Positions 15,639-24,745 of a stretch of DNA of 37,674 nucleotides are shown here, one piece after another (positions within the stretch are counted from its first letter, which is position 1; every line of letters begins with the position of its first letter). Source of the DNA: Prevotella sp. CAG:1320. GTDB lineage: Bacteria; Bacteroidota; Bacteroidia; Bacteroidales; Bacteroidaceae. Below the pieces are notes generated by a model. That model made no database searches and was not told where the DNA came from. It saw only the letters and a list, made by a program, of their open reading frames with translations. Location: the NCBI GenBank assembly GCA_000435635.1, contig FR882094.1:1-37674 (forward strand), written 5' to 3'. The translations under genes were made by a program, and so were the position numbers.

Positions 15639-16067
15639 ATGGAAAAGAGAGCAGACAGGACATTTCATAAGCGCGTGACGGTAGCAGCTTGGTGCGGCAT
15701 TGTCATCTTCGCATGTTTGGCGTTTTATTTCTTCTTGACGAAAATAGCCATACTTGGGCTGCTGGTGTCTATCATTGTAGTGGGAATGGTAGAGAGAAGC
15801 ATCCATACCACTTATCTATTCCATCGGGTAAAACCCATAGACATGGAGGAAGAGATGGAATTCCTGACGATAGACTCAGGGAGATTCTCCGGCAAAAAGC
15901 ATATAGCCATCAAGGACATACGGCAAGTGACCCAAATGAAAACCGCTTTTGGCATAGATCATTACCTATTATTGGAATGCCGGAATGGCAAGCTGGAAAG
16001 TGTGCAACCTGTCAACGAAGAGGGATTCCTGAAAGAATTAAAGAGGAGAAAACATGAGTACACTTAA
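15639..16067 (+). CDS. Small membrane protein with PH-like cytoplasmic domain
   Basis: The 142-residue protein has two hydrophobic helices (about 15-33 and 36-51) joined by a very short turn, then a soluble beta-rich domain (65-135) resembling the bacterial PH-like fold. Such proteins are frequent in Bacteroidales, but I cannot name a function. The 3' end overlaps the start of the PBP4-type gene by 14 bases, so the two are translationally coupled, hinting at a cell envelope role. Confidence 0.65.
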   Translation: MEKRADRTFHKRVTVAAWCGIVIFACLAFYFFLTKIAILGLLVSIIVVGMVERSIHTTYLFHRVKPIDMEEEMEFLTIDSGRFSGKKHIAIKDIRQVTQMKTAFGIDHYLLLECRNGKLESVQPVNEEGFLKELKRRKHEYT

Positions 16068-17319
16068 ATACCTTTTATTTATATTACTTGTTTGGACAAC
16101 AAGCGCCTTTCACACACAAGCCCAAGAGGTAAGCACGGATAGTCTATACGCGGAAATAGACTCTCTTTCCACAGACACTATCTACGTGGACTCCATCGCC
16201 ATGCGACTGCCGTGGCCACAATCCGTAATGGAATGTCTCGACGAACTCATGGAAAGTCCTTTGCTGGAGACTTCCCAAGTAGGCTTAATGGTATGGGACT
16301 TGGACGCAGACTCCTGCATCTACCGACACAACGAGAAGCAATTGCTTCGCCCTGCCAGTACCATGAAACTGATAACGGCTATTACCGCTATTGACAAACT
16401 AGGAGGCTCATACCTGTTTAAAACACAACTAAAATATACCGGCACTATAGAAAAAGGCACCTTAACAGGCGACGTGTATTGCGTGGGCGGCATGGATCCC
16501 TTGTTCAACTCTGATGACCTTATGGCTTTTGTCAACAGCCTAAGAGAGATGGGCATAGACACGATTAAAGGCGATGTCTATGCTGACAAAAGCCTAAAAG
16601 ACAGCGCCCCTTATGGAGAAGGATGGTGCTGGGATGACGACAACCCCACTCTTACCCCCCTATTGCTAAGCAGGAAGGACAACTTCATGCCTCGCTTCAT
16701 GGAAAGACTAAAAGAACGTGGCATCGTTTGTGACGGAAATCTCAAAGAAGGAGCATGCCCACAAGGAGCGTTTACGGCATGCACTCGATCACATTCCATC
16801 AACCAAGTGCTTCGCAGAATGATGAAAGAAAGTGACAATCTCTACGCTGAATGCATGTATTACCAAATAGCCGCAGCCACAGGCAATCGCCCCGCTACCG
16901 CCAGGCACGCACGAAACCTGGAACGGCAATTGGTGCGCAAAACAGGATTTGACCCTTTACGATACAAATACGCCGATGGTTCTGGGCTATCACTGTACAA
17001 CTACGTGAGCGTAGAACTGTTGACAGCCTTATTAAGATATGCCCATCAAGACGAGAACATCAGGACGCAGCTCTACCAATCTTTGCCAATAGCAGGAATA
17101 GACGGAACGCTGAAGTCTCGTATGAGGGGGAGCTTTACCCGAGGAAACGTAAGAGCGAAGACGGGAACGTTAACAGGTATCATCAGCTTAGCGGGTTATT
17201 GCACTGCCGCCAACGGGCACAAGCTTTGCTTCGCCATCATCAACCAGGGGGTCATGAGAGGCAGCTTGGCGCGTAAATTCCAAGACCAGGTATGCCAAAC
17301 CCTTTGTCAACCACAATAA
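16054..17319 (+). CDS. dacB: D-alanyl-D-alanine carboxypeptidase/endopeptidase, PBP4 type
   Basis: This 421-residue secreted enzyme cuts the terminal D-Ala or D-Ala-mDAP cross-links of peptidoglycan. A signal peptide spans about residues 1-23. All three serine-acyl-transferase motifs are intact: STMK at 102-105, SDN at 260-262 and KTGT at 369-372. The spacing between the first two motifs fits the class C layout with an inserted domain, but that domain is shorter than in E. coli PBP4. The start lies within the preceding gene and is supported by the signal peptide. The 3' end is 9 bases from the convergent YitT gene with no terminator between them. Confidence 0.92.
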   Translation: MSTLKYLLFILLVWTTSAFHTQAQEVSTDSLYAEIDSLSTDTIYVDSIAMRLPWPQSVMECLDELMESPLLETSQVGLMVWDLDADSCIYRHNEKQLLRPASTMKLITAITAIDKLGGSYLFKTQLKYTGTIEKGTLTGDVYCVGGMDPLFNSDDLMAFVNSLREMGIDTIKGDVYADKSLKDSAPYGEGWCWDDDNPTLTPLLLSRKDNFMPRFMERLKERGIVCDGNLKEGACPQGAFTACTRSHSINQVLRRMMKESDNLYAECMYYQIAAATGNRPATARHARNLERQLVRKTGFDPLRYKYADGSGLSLYNYVSVELLTALLRYAHQDENIRTQLYQSLPIAGIDGTLKSRMRGSFTRGNVRAKTGTLTGIISLAGYCTAANGHKLCFAIINQGVMRGSLARKFQDQVCQTLCQPQ

Positions 17320-17328
17320 AAGACGAGA

Positions 17329-18210
17329 CTACTTAATGGTATCGAAGCCTTCTCCGAACACGCCACTGCAGAAAGACTGTGACACCAAAGCCATAGGGTC
17401 AATGCTCTTGATATAGGAAAACACCTCTTGTGACTCATATTTGCGAGCCAAGACGATAAGCACTTGTACGTCATTTTTGGAATACCATCCTTGTCCCTTG
17501 ATAAGAGTCACACCCCGATGTACCTTTGTGTTGATGGTGTTGGCTATCTCCTCATAATGTTTAGAGATTATCAAGAACTGCACCGTCTGACGCGTTCCAT
17601 TGACAACATAGTCACAAACATAGCTGGCTATCAACGTAAAGGCTACGCCATAGACAATCGTCTCCACGCTATGGAAAAGAATATAAGATGAACAGATAAT
17701 GGTAATATCTATCATCTGCATGGCACGGCCGAAACTCATGCGGAAATGTTTGTTCAGCAAAGCAATGATAATATCTGTTCCACCCGTGGATCCATTATGG
17801 GAAAACACCAATCCTATTCCCGCTCCTCCCAGCAAACCTCCTATCAACACATGCATGAACTTGTCCTCACCAGGAGTGATAATAGGAAAATGCTGGAACA
17901 CTGGCTGAAGACCACCAATAAACAGAGACATCAAGCCTACACCTATGATGGTACGAATGGTGAATTGTTTAGTCAATGCCTTAAAAGCGATTAACAACAT
18001 AGCCACGTTGAGCACGGCGATGGACAAACCCGCAGGAATACCCGTGGCATAGAAAATCAAGGCAGAGAGACCCGCTACACCACCCATCACCACCTGCTCT
18101 GGTAACACAAACGCCGTATAGCCAATTGAATACAATAAGATACCAAAAGTGATGAAAAACAAGTCTTTCATCTGCTGCTTCTGTAAACGAAACTTTACTT
18201 TCTCGTTCAT
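17329..18210 (-). CDS. YitT-family membrane protein (DUF161/DUF2179)
   Basis: A 293-residue integral membrane protein with about five to six hydrophobic helices in the first 200 residues, including the family segment FVLPEQVVMGGVAGL, and a soluble C-terminal domain of DUF2179 type containing KGQGWYSKNDVQVL. Family members are widespread and often called YitT or putative 5xTM transporters; the substrate is not established. I chose the ATG at 18210 because a promoter (18241-18271) lies just upstream. The frame is open to 18279, but that longer start would sit upstream of the predicted transcription start. Confidence 0.88.
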   Translation of the reverse strand: MNEKVKFRLQKQQMKDLFFITFGILLYSIGYTAFVLPEQVVMGGVAGLSALIFYATGIPAGLSIAVLNVAMLLIAFKALTKQFTIRTIIGVGLMSLFIGGLQPVFQHFPIITPGEDKFMHVLIGGLLGGAGIGLVFSHNGSTGGTDIIIALLNKHFRMSFGRAMQMIDITIICSSYILFHSVETIVYGVAFTLIASYVCDYVVNGTRQTVQFLIISKHYEEIANTINTKVHRGVTLIKGQGWYSKNDVQVLIVLARKYESQEVFSYIKSIDPMALVSQSFCSGVFGEGFDTIK

Positions 18211-18240
18211 TCTTCTGTAAGTCTTTTCAATTTTCTCGCG

Positions 18241-18271
18241 CAAAGTTAATCGTTTTTTCACAGGTACCCAA
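18241..18271 (-). promoter_or_regulatory. Promoter of the YitT-family gene
   Basis: On the minus strand TTG (18269-18271), a gap of 20 bases, then TAACTTTG (18241-18248). This is a full match and decides the start of the gene downstream. Confidence 0.65.
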
Positions 18272-18363
18272 GCAAACACAGGGAAAACATGCCCTCATAA
18301 GTCTTATTCTTCAAAATAACAAGATATGGCGTTAATATTTTTCTCAACTTTTCAGTTTTTATC

Positions 18364-18394
18364 TTGTGGCATTCATGAATAATTAGTACCTTTG
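18364..18394 (+). promoter_or_regulatory. Promoter of the purH-mre-mrdA-rodA operon
   Basis: TTG at 18364-18366, 20 bases, then TACCTTTG at 18387-18394. Transcription would start near 18400 with a 25-base leader. No other promoter of this quality is seen up to rodA. Confidence 0.7.
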
Positions 18395-18424
18395 CAGTCC
18401 ATTATATATAATGTATAGACGCAT

Positions 18425-19018
18425 ATGGCTGAAACAAGGAAAATCAAGACCGCATTGGTATCGGTCTTTCATAAAGATGGTTTAGACGAGCTCTTGGCTA
18501 AGCTCAACGATGAAGGCGTGAAGTTCCTGAGCACAGGCGGAACGCAAAAGTTTATAGAATCTTTGGGGTATGAATGCCAAAAGGTAGAAGATGTCACTAC
18601 TTATCCCTCTATTTTGGGCGGAAGGGTGAAAACGCTCCATCCGAAAATATTTGGAGGCATACTGGGTCGCCGTGAGAACGAGGGGGACAAGGAACAAATG
18701 GCACAGTACGAGATACCCGAAATAGACTTGGTAATCGTTGATCTCTATCCCTTTGAGGACACTGTTGCCAGTGGAGCTTCTGACGCAGACATCATCGAAA
18801 AAATAGATATAGGGGGCATCTCACTCATCAGAGCTGGCGCGAAAAACTTCAAGGACGTAGTCATCGTGCCCAGCAAGGCTGAGTACGGCATGTTGCTCGA
18901 TCTGCTCAACAAAAAAGGTGCCGAGACCGACATAGAGGATCGCAAGAAATTCGCAGAGCGCGCATTTGGCGTAAGCAGCCACTACGACACAGCCATCCAT
19001 GATTGGTTTTCAAAGTAA
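18425..19018 (+). CDS. purH: IMP cyclohydrolase, stand-alone domain of PurH
   Basis: The 197-residue protein corresponds only to the N-terminal MGS-like domain of PurH, which closes FAICAR to IMP in the last step of purine synthesis. STGGT (36-40), GGRVKTLHPKIFGGIL (65-80) and the DLYPF segment are present. The usual PurH is about 510 residues, with a C-terminal AICAR transformylase domain; here the protein ends cleanly after the cyclohydrolase domain and mreB begins 24 bases later, with no remnant of the second domain. The transformylase must be supplied elsewhere if the pathway is complete. It is the first gene of the mre operon. Confidence 0.9.
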   Translation: MAETRKIKTALVSVFHKDGLDELLAKLNDEGVKFLSTGGTQKFIESLGYECQKVEDVTTYPSILGGRVKTLHPKIFGGILGRRENEGDKEQMAQYEIPEIDLVIVDLYPFEDTVASGASDADIIEKIDIGGISLIRAGAKNFKDVVIVPSKAEYGMLLDLLNKKGAETDIEDRKKFAERAFGVSSHYDTAIHDWFSK

Positions 19019-19042
19019 CTCACATAAAGCATAAGACAAGAA

Positions 19043-20065
19043 ATGGGATTTTTTTCTTTCGTTCAGGAGATTGCAATGGATTTGGGAACGGCCAATACCA
19101 TTATCATCAGTGATGACAAGATTGTGGTAGACGAGCCGTCTGTGGTAGCTCTTGACAGGCGCACAGAAAAGATGATTGCCGTGGGTGACAAGGCAAAAAT
19201 GATGTATGAAAAAACCCACGACAACATCCGCACAATCCGTCCATTGCGTGATGGTGTCATCGCAGACTTCTCCGCATGTGAGCAAATGATGCGTGGACTG
19301 ATAAAAATGGTACACACGGGTAGCAGACTGTTTTCCCCATCCCTTCGCATGGTGATAGGTGTCCCGTCTGGTTCTACAGAGGTGGAGTTGCGTGCCGTGC
19401 GTGACAGCGCAGAGCACGCTGGAGGTCGTGACGTATACTTGATATTTGAGCCTATGGCGGCAGCTATCGGTATAGGAATCGACGTGGAAGCTCCCGAAGG
19501 AAACATGATTGTGGATATTGGTGGTGGCAGCACGGAAATCGCCGTCATCTCACTAGGCGGCATTGTTTCTAACAACTCTATCCGTATAGCAGGAGATGAC
19601 CTCACGGCAGATATCCAAGACTATATGAGCCGCCAACACAACGTGAAGGTAAGCGAGCGTATGGCAGAAAGAATCAAGATTCACGTAGGCTCCGCCTTGA
19701 CAGATTTAGGAGAGGAAGGACCCGAGGATTTTGTCGTACATGGTCCTAACCGCATCACCGCCTTGCCCATGGAAGTTCCCGTATGCTATCAAGAGGTAGC
19801 GCACTGCCTAGACAAGACTGTGGCAAAGATAGAGAACGCCGTACTCAACGCCTTAGAGAACACACCTCCCGAATTATACGCAGATATCGTGAAGAATGGT
19901 ATCTACCTGACTGGTGGAGGCGCTTTGTTGCGTGGTTTGGACAGGAGGTTGCAAGACAAGATACACATACCTTTCCATATTGCGGACGACCCCTTACACA
20001 GCGTGGCCAAGGGAGCGGGTGTGGCCTTGAAGAACGTTGATCGCTTCTCATTCTTGATGAGATAA
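19043..20065 (+). CDS. mreB: Rod shape-determining actin homologue MreB
   Basis: MreB (340 residues) forms membrane-bound filaments that guide the elongation machinery. The phosphate-1 motif DLGTANT is at 13-19, the phosphate-2 region VDIGGGSTEIAVISLGG lies near the middle, and the adenosine motif LTGGGALLRGL is near the C-terminus. The length is standard. It follows the IMP cyclohydrolase by 24 bases and precedes mreC by 4 bases. Confidence 0.97.
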   Translation: MGFFSFVQEIAMDLGTANTIIISDDKIVVDEPSVVALDRRTEKMIAVGDKAKMMYEKTHDNIRTIRPLRDGVIADFSACEQMMRGLIKMVHTGSRLFSPSLRMVIGVPSGSTEVELRAVRDSAEHAGGRDVYLIFEPMAAAIGIGIDVEAPEGNMIVDIGGGSTEIAVISLGGIVSNNSIRIAGDDLTADIQDYMSRQHNVKVSERMAERIKIHVGSALTDLGEEGPEDFVVHGPNRITALPMEVPVCYQEVAHCLDKTVAKIENAVLNALENTPPELYADIVKNGIYLTGGGALLRGLDRRLQDKIHIPFHIADDPLHSVAKGAGVALKNVDRFSFLMR

Positions 20066-20069
20066 ACCT

Positions 20070-20930
20070 ATGCGCAACCTTATTGAGTTCTTGGCGAAGT
20101 ACAATCACTGGCTCGTCTTCGTACTCTTGGAGGTGGCAAGCTTTGTATTGCTGTTCAAAAACAACAGCTATCAGGGAAGCGTATGGTTCTCTTCCGCCAA
20201 TGCGGTGGCAGGGAAACTCAACGAATGGAACTCTTCCGCCATGGCGTTTCTTTCGCTAACGGATGTCAATCAACAGCTCACACAGCGCAACGCATACCTG
20301 GAAAGGCAAGTAAATCTGCTCATGGACAGTCTTGCGGCAACCCATAAAGACTCGACCTTGGGCAAAAGCGCGCAAATCAAAGCCTTGACTGGATACAAGA
20401 TGATTCCCGCCAAAGTGGTTAGCAATTCGATAGACAAGGCCGACAATCTCATCACTATTGATAAGGGTACCGCTGATGGCGTAAGAAAAGACATGGGTGT
20501 GGTCTGCGGTACAGGCATCGTGGGCATCGTATACCTGGCATCCTCCCACTACGCCGTGGTAATACCCGTTATCAACAAGTCATCCAACATCAGTTGCACC
20601 ATACAGAAACGCGGATACTTCGGGTACCTGCATTGGGATCGCAAGCCATCTGACATCGCATACCTAGACGACGTTCCTCGCCACGCTCACTTCAGACTGG
20701 GAGACTACGTGGTAACAAGTGGCTATTCGTCTGTATTCCCGCCAGGAATCATGGTTGGAAAGATACTGCATGTGTTCAATTCCGCTGACGGTCTTTCTTA
20801 CCGGGTGCAATTGAGACTATCCACGGACTTTGGCAACCTGCGTGACGTGGTGGTCATAGACGATACGCTGTTAAAGGAAAGGGTGGAATTGCTAAGAGCC
20901 GCCCAAGACTCTATCAGACCAAAGAAATAA
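20070..20930 (+). CDS. mreC: Rod shape-determining protein MreC
   Basis: The 286-residue bitopic protein has an N-terminal membrane helix (about 14-30), a helical coiled-coil stretch (about 65-95) and the periplasmic beta-barrel pair with DKGTADGVRKDMGVVCGTGI and DYVVTSGYSSVFPPGI. MreC scaffolds PBP2 and RodA in the elongasome. It lies between mreB and mreD, with gaps of 4 bases on either side. A C-terminal basic tail ends in RPKK. Confidence 0.93.
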   Translation: MRNLIEFLAKYNHWLVFVLLEVASFVLLFKNNSYQGSVWFSSANAVAGKLNEWNSSAMAFLSLTDVNQQLTQRNAYLERQVNLLMDSLAATHKDSTLGKSAQIKALTGYKMIPAKVVSNSIDKADNLITIDKGTADGVRKDMGVVCGTGIVGIVYLASSHYAVVIPVINKSSNISCTIQKRGYFGYLHWDRKPSDIAYLDDVPRHAHFRLGDYVVTSGYSSVFPPGIMVGKILHVFNSADGLSYRVQLRLSTDFGNLRDVVVIDDTLLKERVELLRAAQDSIRPKK

Positions 20931-20934
20931 GGAC

Positions 20935-21432
20935 ATGAGGATTGAAGTATTCATACGCTTAACGGAATTCGTCATCCTGCTGCTCGTACAGGTATTGGTG
21001 TTCAACCATGTCCACTTGTTCGGGTGTGCCATTCCTTTGGTATATCTTTACTGCGCCTTGGATTTCAGGAGAGGATATCCCAAATGGGCAATCCTTTTGT
21101 GGTGCTTTGCGATGGGGCTTGCCATAGACACTTTTTCCAACACACAAGGCGTGGCCGCTGCCTCAATGACTTTTATAGGACTGCTGCAACCCTATGTATT
21201 CAAGCTATTCACCCCACGAGACAGCGCGGAGGACTTGGCGGTAAGCAAACGCACCATCGGCTTCTTGAAATACTCTCTCTATTCATTGATGCTCATCTTC
21301 ATCTATTGCACCGTCCTGTTCTCGCTTGAGACCTTCCACTTTTTCAACTGGGAGCAGTGGGCAATGAGCATCGGTGGCAGCACGCTGCTCACTTGGATAA
21401 TCATCATCGCTTTAGAAAACATCAGGAATTAA
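20935..21432 (+). CDS. mreD: Rod shape-determining protein MreD
   Basis: A 165-residue membrane protein with about five hydrophobic helices, poorly conserved in sequence as is usual for MreD. Assignment relies on size, topology and the position between mreC and mrdA. It is a membrane partner of MreC in the elongasome. Confidence 0.88.
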   Translation: MRIEVFIRLTEFVILLLVQVLVFNHVHLFGCAIPLVYLYCALDFRRGYPKWAILLWCFAMGLAIDTFSNTQGVAAASMTFIGLLQPYVFKLFTPRDSAEDLAVSKRTIGFLKYSLYSLMLIFIYCTVLFSLETFHFFNWEQWAMSIGGSTLLTWIIIIALENIRN

Positions 21433-21439
21433 CCAGTAC

Positions 21440-23290
21440 ATGCCTGAGACCATCCACAGCAATCGCAGATACGTGATAGGTGGTATTGCCACGTGCATTG
21501 TCATCATCTATTTAGTGCGCCTATTCACGCTGCAGATAATGAGTGATGATTACAAGAAGAACGCGGACAGCAACGCCTTCCTCAAGAAGATAGAATATCC
21601 CTCACGGGGTATCATGACCGACCGCAATGGCAGGCTGATTGTATATAACCAACCCGCTTATGACATTATGGTTGTCATGAATGAGGAGAAAGGGCATCTA
21701 GATACCCTGGAGTTTTGCGAAGCATTAGGTATTACCAAGGAATTCTTCATCCAACGGATGAATGACATCAAAGACCGCAACAAGAATCCTGGTTATTCCC
21801 GTTACACCCAGCAACTCTTCATGAGCCAGATAGCCGACAAAGATTTCAGCGTCTTTCAAGAGAAACTCTTCCGTTTCCCAGGTTTCTACGTGCAGAAGCG
21901 CAGCATCCGCCAATACCAATATCCCATAGCCGCCCATGTTTTAGGAGACGTAGCGGAGGTGTCTGAATCAGATATCGAGGAAGATGACTATTATCAAGCA
22001 GGTGATTTCATTGGGAAATCAGGAGTAGAACGTTATTACGAAAAACAATTGCGCGGTGTCAAAGGGATGAAAATACTGTTGAGAGACGCCCATGGAAGAG
22101 TACAAGGAAGCTACATGAACGGCAAACTCGACAAAGCGCCCGTGGCGGGAAAGAACCTTACGCTAAGCATTGACGTAAAGCTACAGGCTTTAGGAGAAAG
22201 ACTACTAGAGGGAAAAATAGGAAGTATCGTAGCTATAGAGCCTTCTACAGGCGAAGTGCTATGCATGGTTTCCTCTCCCTCCTACAATCCCAGGATGATG
22301 GTGGGAAGGCAACGAGGCAAGAACCACAGGCTGTTGGCGCAGGATGGTTGGCGTCCGTTGCTCAACCGCGGCATCATGGGGCAATATCCACCAGGCTCTA
22401 CGTTCAAGACTTCTCAAGCGCTCACTTTCATGAGCGAAGGCATTATCAATCCACAGACCATGTTTCCATGCCATCATGGTTTTTATCACCGAGGCCTTCA
22501 CCTAGGATGCCATGGCCACGCTTCTCCCATTGCCCTGGTAGATGCCTTAAGCACTTCCTGCAACGCCTACTTCTGTTGGGGACTTTACTACATGATGGGC
22601 AACAGGCAACGATATACCTCCGTGCAGCAAGCCATGAACATATGGAGGGATTACATGGTCAGCATGGGATTCGGCTATAAATTGGGCATAGACTTACCAG
22701 GAGAGAAACGCGGCCTCATCCCCAATGCCCAATACTATGACAACGTCTATAAAGGATCCTGGAATGGCCTGACAATCATCAGTATCTCGATAGGGCAAGG
22801 CGAGGTAAACCTCACTCCCCTACAGATAGCCAACCTATGCGCCACCATCGCGAACCGCGGCTATTACTACATTCCCCACGTGGTGCGCAAAGTAGAAGGA
22901 GAACCATTGGACACGCTTTATACGCGCAGACATTATACTATGGCCAACCGAAAAGCATACGACTACGTAGTAGCGGGCATGCGCAGTTCCGTTATCAAAG
23001 GAACCTGTAGAGCGGCCAATCGAGCAGACTATCTCGTATGTGGCAAAACAGGAACCGCGGAAAACATGGGAAAGGATCACTCCGTGTTCATGGGCTTCGC
23101 CCCGATGGACAACCCCCAAATAGCTATTGCCGTATACGTGGAAAATGGAGGCTTCGGCGCAGAGTATGGAGTACCCATAGGTGCCTTGATGATGGAACAA
23201 TATATTAAAGGGAAACTTTCTCCTGAGTCGGAGCGCAAGGCGGAAGATTTCCAAAAAAGAAGAATAGCGTATGGAACGGCAGAGCGGTAG
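21440..23290 (+). CDS. mrdA: Penicillin-binding protein 2 (elongasome transpeptidase)
   Basis: The 616-residue class B PBP has a cytoplasmic tail, one membrane helix (about 11-33), the pedestal domain and a transpeptidase domain. The active-site motifs are STFK at 320-323, SCN at 373-375 (in place of the more common SxN with other middle residue) and KTGT at 536-539. Between the first two motifs lies a Cys- and His-rich loop, C344-HH-GFYH and LGCHGH up to H360, in the place where E. coli PBP2 binds zinc. It cross-links new wall strands made by RodA. The 3' end overlaps rodA by 20 bases. Confidence 0.95.
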   Translation: MPETIHSNRRYVIGGIATCIVIIYLVRLFTLQIMSDDYKKNADSNAFLKKIEYPSRGIMTDRNGRLIVYNQPAYDIMVVMNEEKGHLDTLEFCEALGITKEFFIQRMNDIKDRNKNPGYSRYTQQLFMSQIADKDFSVFQEKLFRFPGFYVQKRSIRQYQYPIAAHVLGDVAEVSESDIEEDDYYQAGDFIGKSGVERYYEKQLRGVKGMKILLRDAHGRVQGSYMNGKLDKAPVAGKNLTLSIDVKLQALGERLLEGKIGSIVAIEPSTGEVLCMVSSPSYNPRMMVGRQRGKNHRLLAQDGWRPLLNRGIMGQYPPGSTFKTSQALTFMSEGIINPQTMFPCHHGFYHRGLHLGCHGHASPIALVDALSTSCNAYFCWGLYYMMGNRQRYTSVQQAMNIWRDYMVSMGFGYKLGIDLPGEKRGLIPNAQYYDNVYKGSWNGLTIISISIGQGEVNLTPLQIANLCATIANRGYYYIPHVVRKVEGEPLDTLYTRRHYTMANRKAYDYVVAGMRSSVIKGTCRAANRADYLVCGKTGTAENMGKDHSVFMGFAPMDNPQIAIAVYVENGGFGAEYGVPIGALMMEQYIKGKLSPESERKAEDFQKRRIAYGTAER

Positions 23291-24740
23291 GTCACAGAGC
23301 GTACTCCGCTCATTGGATTGGTGGACAATAGGCATATACCTGGCATTGCTCGCCTTTGGATGGATCAGCGTCTGCGGAGCCAGTTACACTTATGGCGACA
23401 CGGATATCTTCAGCCTGGATACTCGTTCGGGAATGCAAATCATATGGATAGGAACTTCCATCGTATTAGGTTTCGTCATCCTGATGCTAGACGATAGGTT
23501 TTATGACACTTTCTCCTACGTCATCTTCGGGCTGTTGCTAATCGTGCTCTTCGCCACCATCTTCAATCCGCATCAAATCAAAGGCTCACGCTCATGGCTC
23601 GTTTTGGGTCCCTTGCGTATGCAACCCGCCGAGTTCGCCAAGTTCGCCACGGCACTTGCCCTATCCAAACTGATGAGCGCCTATGGTTTTGATATCCACA
23701 AATGGAAACATTTCGCCGCCGCGGCATCTGTGGTGTTCTTGCCTATGCTCCTTATCATCGGGCAAAAAGAAACCGGCTCGGCCTTGGTATATCTCTCATT
23801 CTTCTTGGTATTCTACCGTGAAGGCATGTCGGGAGGCTTTCTTTTCACGGCCATCGCCATGATAGTCTACTTCGTAGTGGGCGTAAAATATGAGCAATAC
23901 CACTTATGGGACGCCACCACCTCCGTGGGCAAATGCATCGTGCTGTACCTGATACAAGTATTCACCATTGGCATGACCAGCGTCTACACGCAAAACCTCA
24001 AGGAAGGCTGGCGATTACTCGGTTCCGTAACTGGCTTGACATTGCTGTTCCTGCTATTTTCCAAGTTTGTCATTCCTTTTGATGTCACCTGGGTGCAACT
24101 GGGGCTTACAGCCTTGCTCATTGCCTACCTGTTGACAAGATTATTCTATGTGCGTCTACGCCCCTACTTGTTCAGCGCTTTGTTCGCGATAAGTTCCTTG
24201 TTGTTGTTCTACGGGGCGGACTACATACTCAACAACGTGCTCCAACCCCACCAACGCGTAAGGGTCAACGTGCTATTGGGACTGGAAGAAGACCTAGCGG
24301 GCGCTGGCTATAACGTACACCAAAGCGAAATCGCCATTGGTTCTGGCGGATTACAAGGCAAAGGCTTCCTTAATGGCACACAAACCAAGTTGAAGTTCGT
24401 ACCAGAACAAGATACCGATTTCATCTTCTGCACCGTGGGAGAAGAAGAGGGCTTTTTGGGCTCCGCGGCTGTATTGCTTTTGTTCTTGGCACTGATACTG
24501 CGGCTGATACATCTTGCTGAACGGCAACCATTCAGCTTTGGCCGCATCTATGGATATTGCGTGATGAGCGTTTTCCTCTTCCACCTCACCATCAACGTGG
24601 GCATGGTACTGGGCTTGATGCCCGTGATAGGCATCCCCCTGCCGTTCTTCAGCTATGGAGGCTCCTCACTTTGGGGCTTCACCATCCTGCTCTTCATCTT
24701 CCTGCGCATAGACGCGGCACGATTGGCGGTTAGAGAATAA
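23271..24740 (+). CDS. rodA: Peptidoglycan glycosyltransferase RodA
   Basis: RodA (489 residues) is the SEDS-family polymerase that makes glycan strands with PBP2. About ten hydrophobic helices are visible. Family signatures include PAEFAKF near residue 120, a large loop with VRVNVLLGLEEDLAGAGYN and QGKGFLNG, EQDTDFIF, and the C-terminal PLPFFSYGGSSL. The protein is longer than E. coli RodA (370 residues) because of extra membrane segments in the middle, as commonly seen in Bacteroidota. The start inside mrdA indicates translational coupling. Confidence 0.94.
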   Translation: MERQSGRSQSVLRSLDWWTIGIYLALLAFGWISVCGASYTYGDTDIFSLDTRSGMQIIWIGTSIVLGFVILMLDDRFYDTFSYVIFGLLLIVLFATIFNPHQIKGSRSWLVLGPLRMQPAEFAKFATALALSKLMSAYGFDIHKWKHFAAAASVVFLPMLLIIGQKETGSALVYLSFFLVFYREGMSGGFLFTAIAMIVYFVVGVKYEQYHLWDATTSVGKCIVLYLIQVFTIGMTSVYTQNLKEGWRLLGSVTGLTLLFLLFSKFVIPFDVTWVQLGLTALLIAYLLTRLFYVRLRPYLFSALFAISSLLLFYGADYILNNVLQPHQRVRVNVLLGLEEDLAGAGYNVHQSEIAIGSGGLQGKGFLNGTQTKLKFVPEQDTDFIFCTVGEEEGFLGSAAVLLLFLALILRLIHLAERQPFSFGRIYGYCVMSVFLFHLTINVGMVLGLMPVIGIPLPFFSYGGSSLWGFTILLFIFLRIDAARLAVRE

Positions 24741-24745
24741 AGCCG

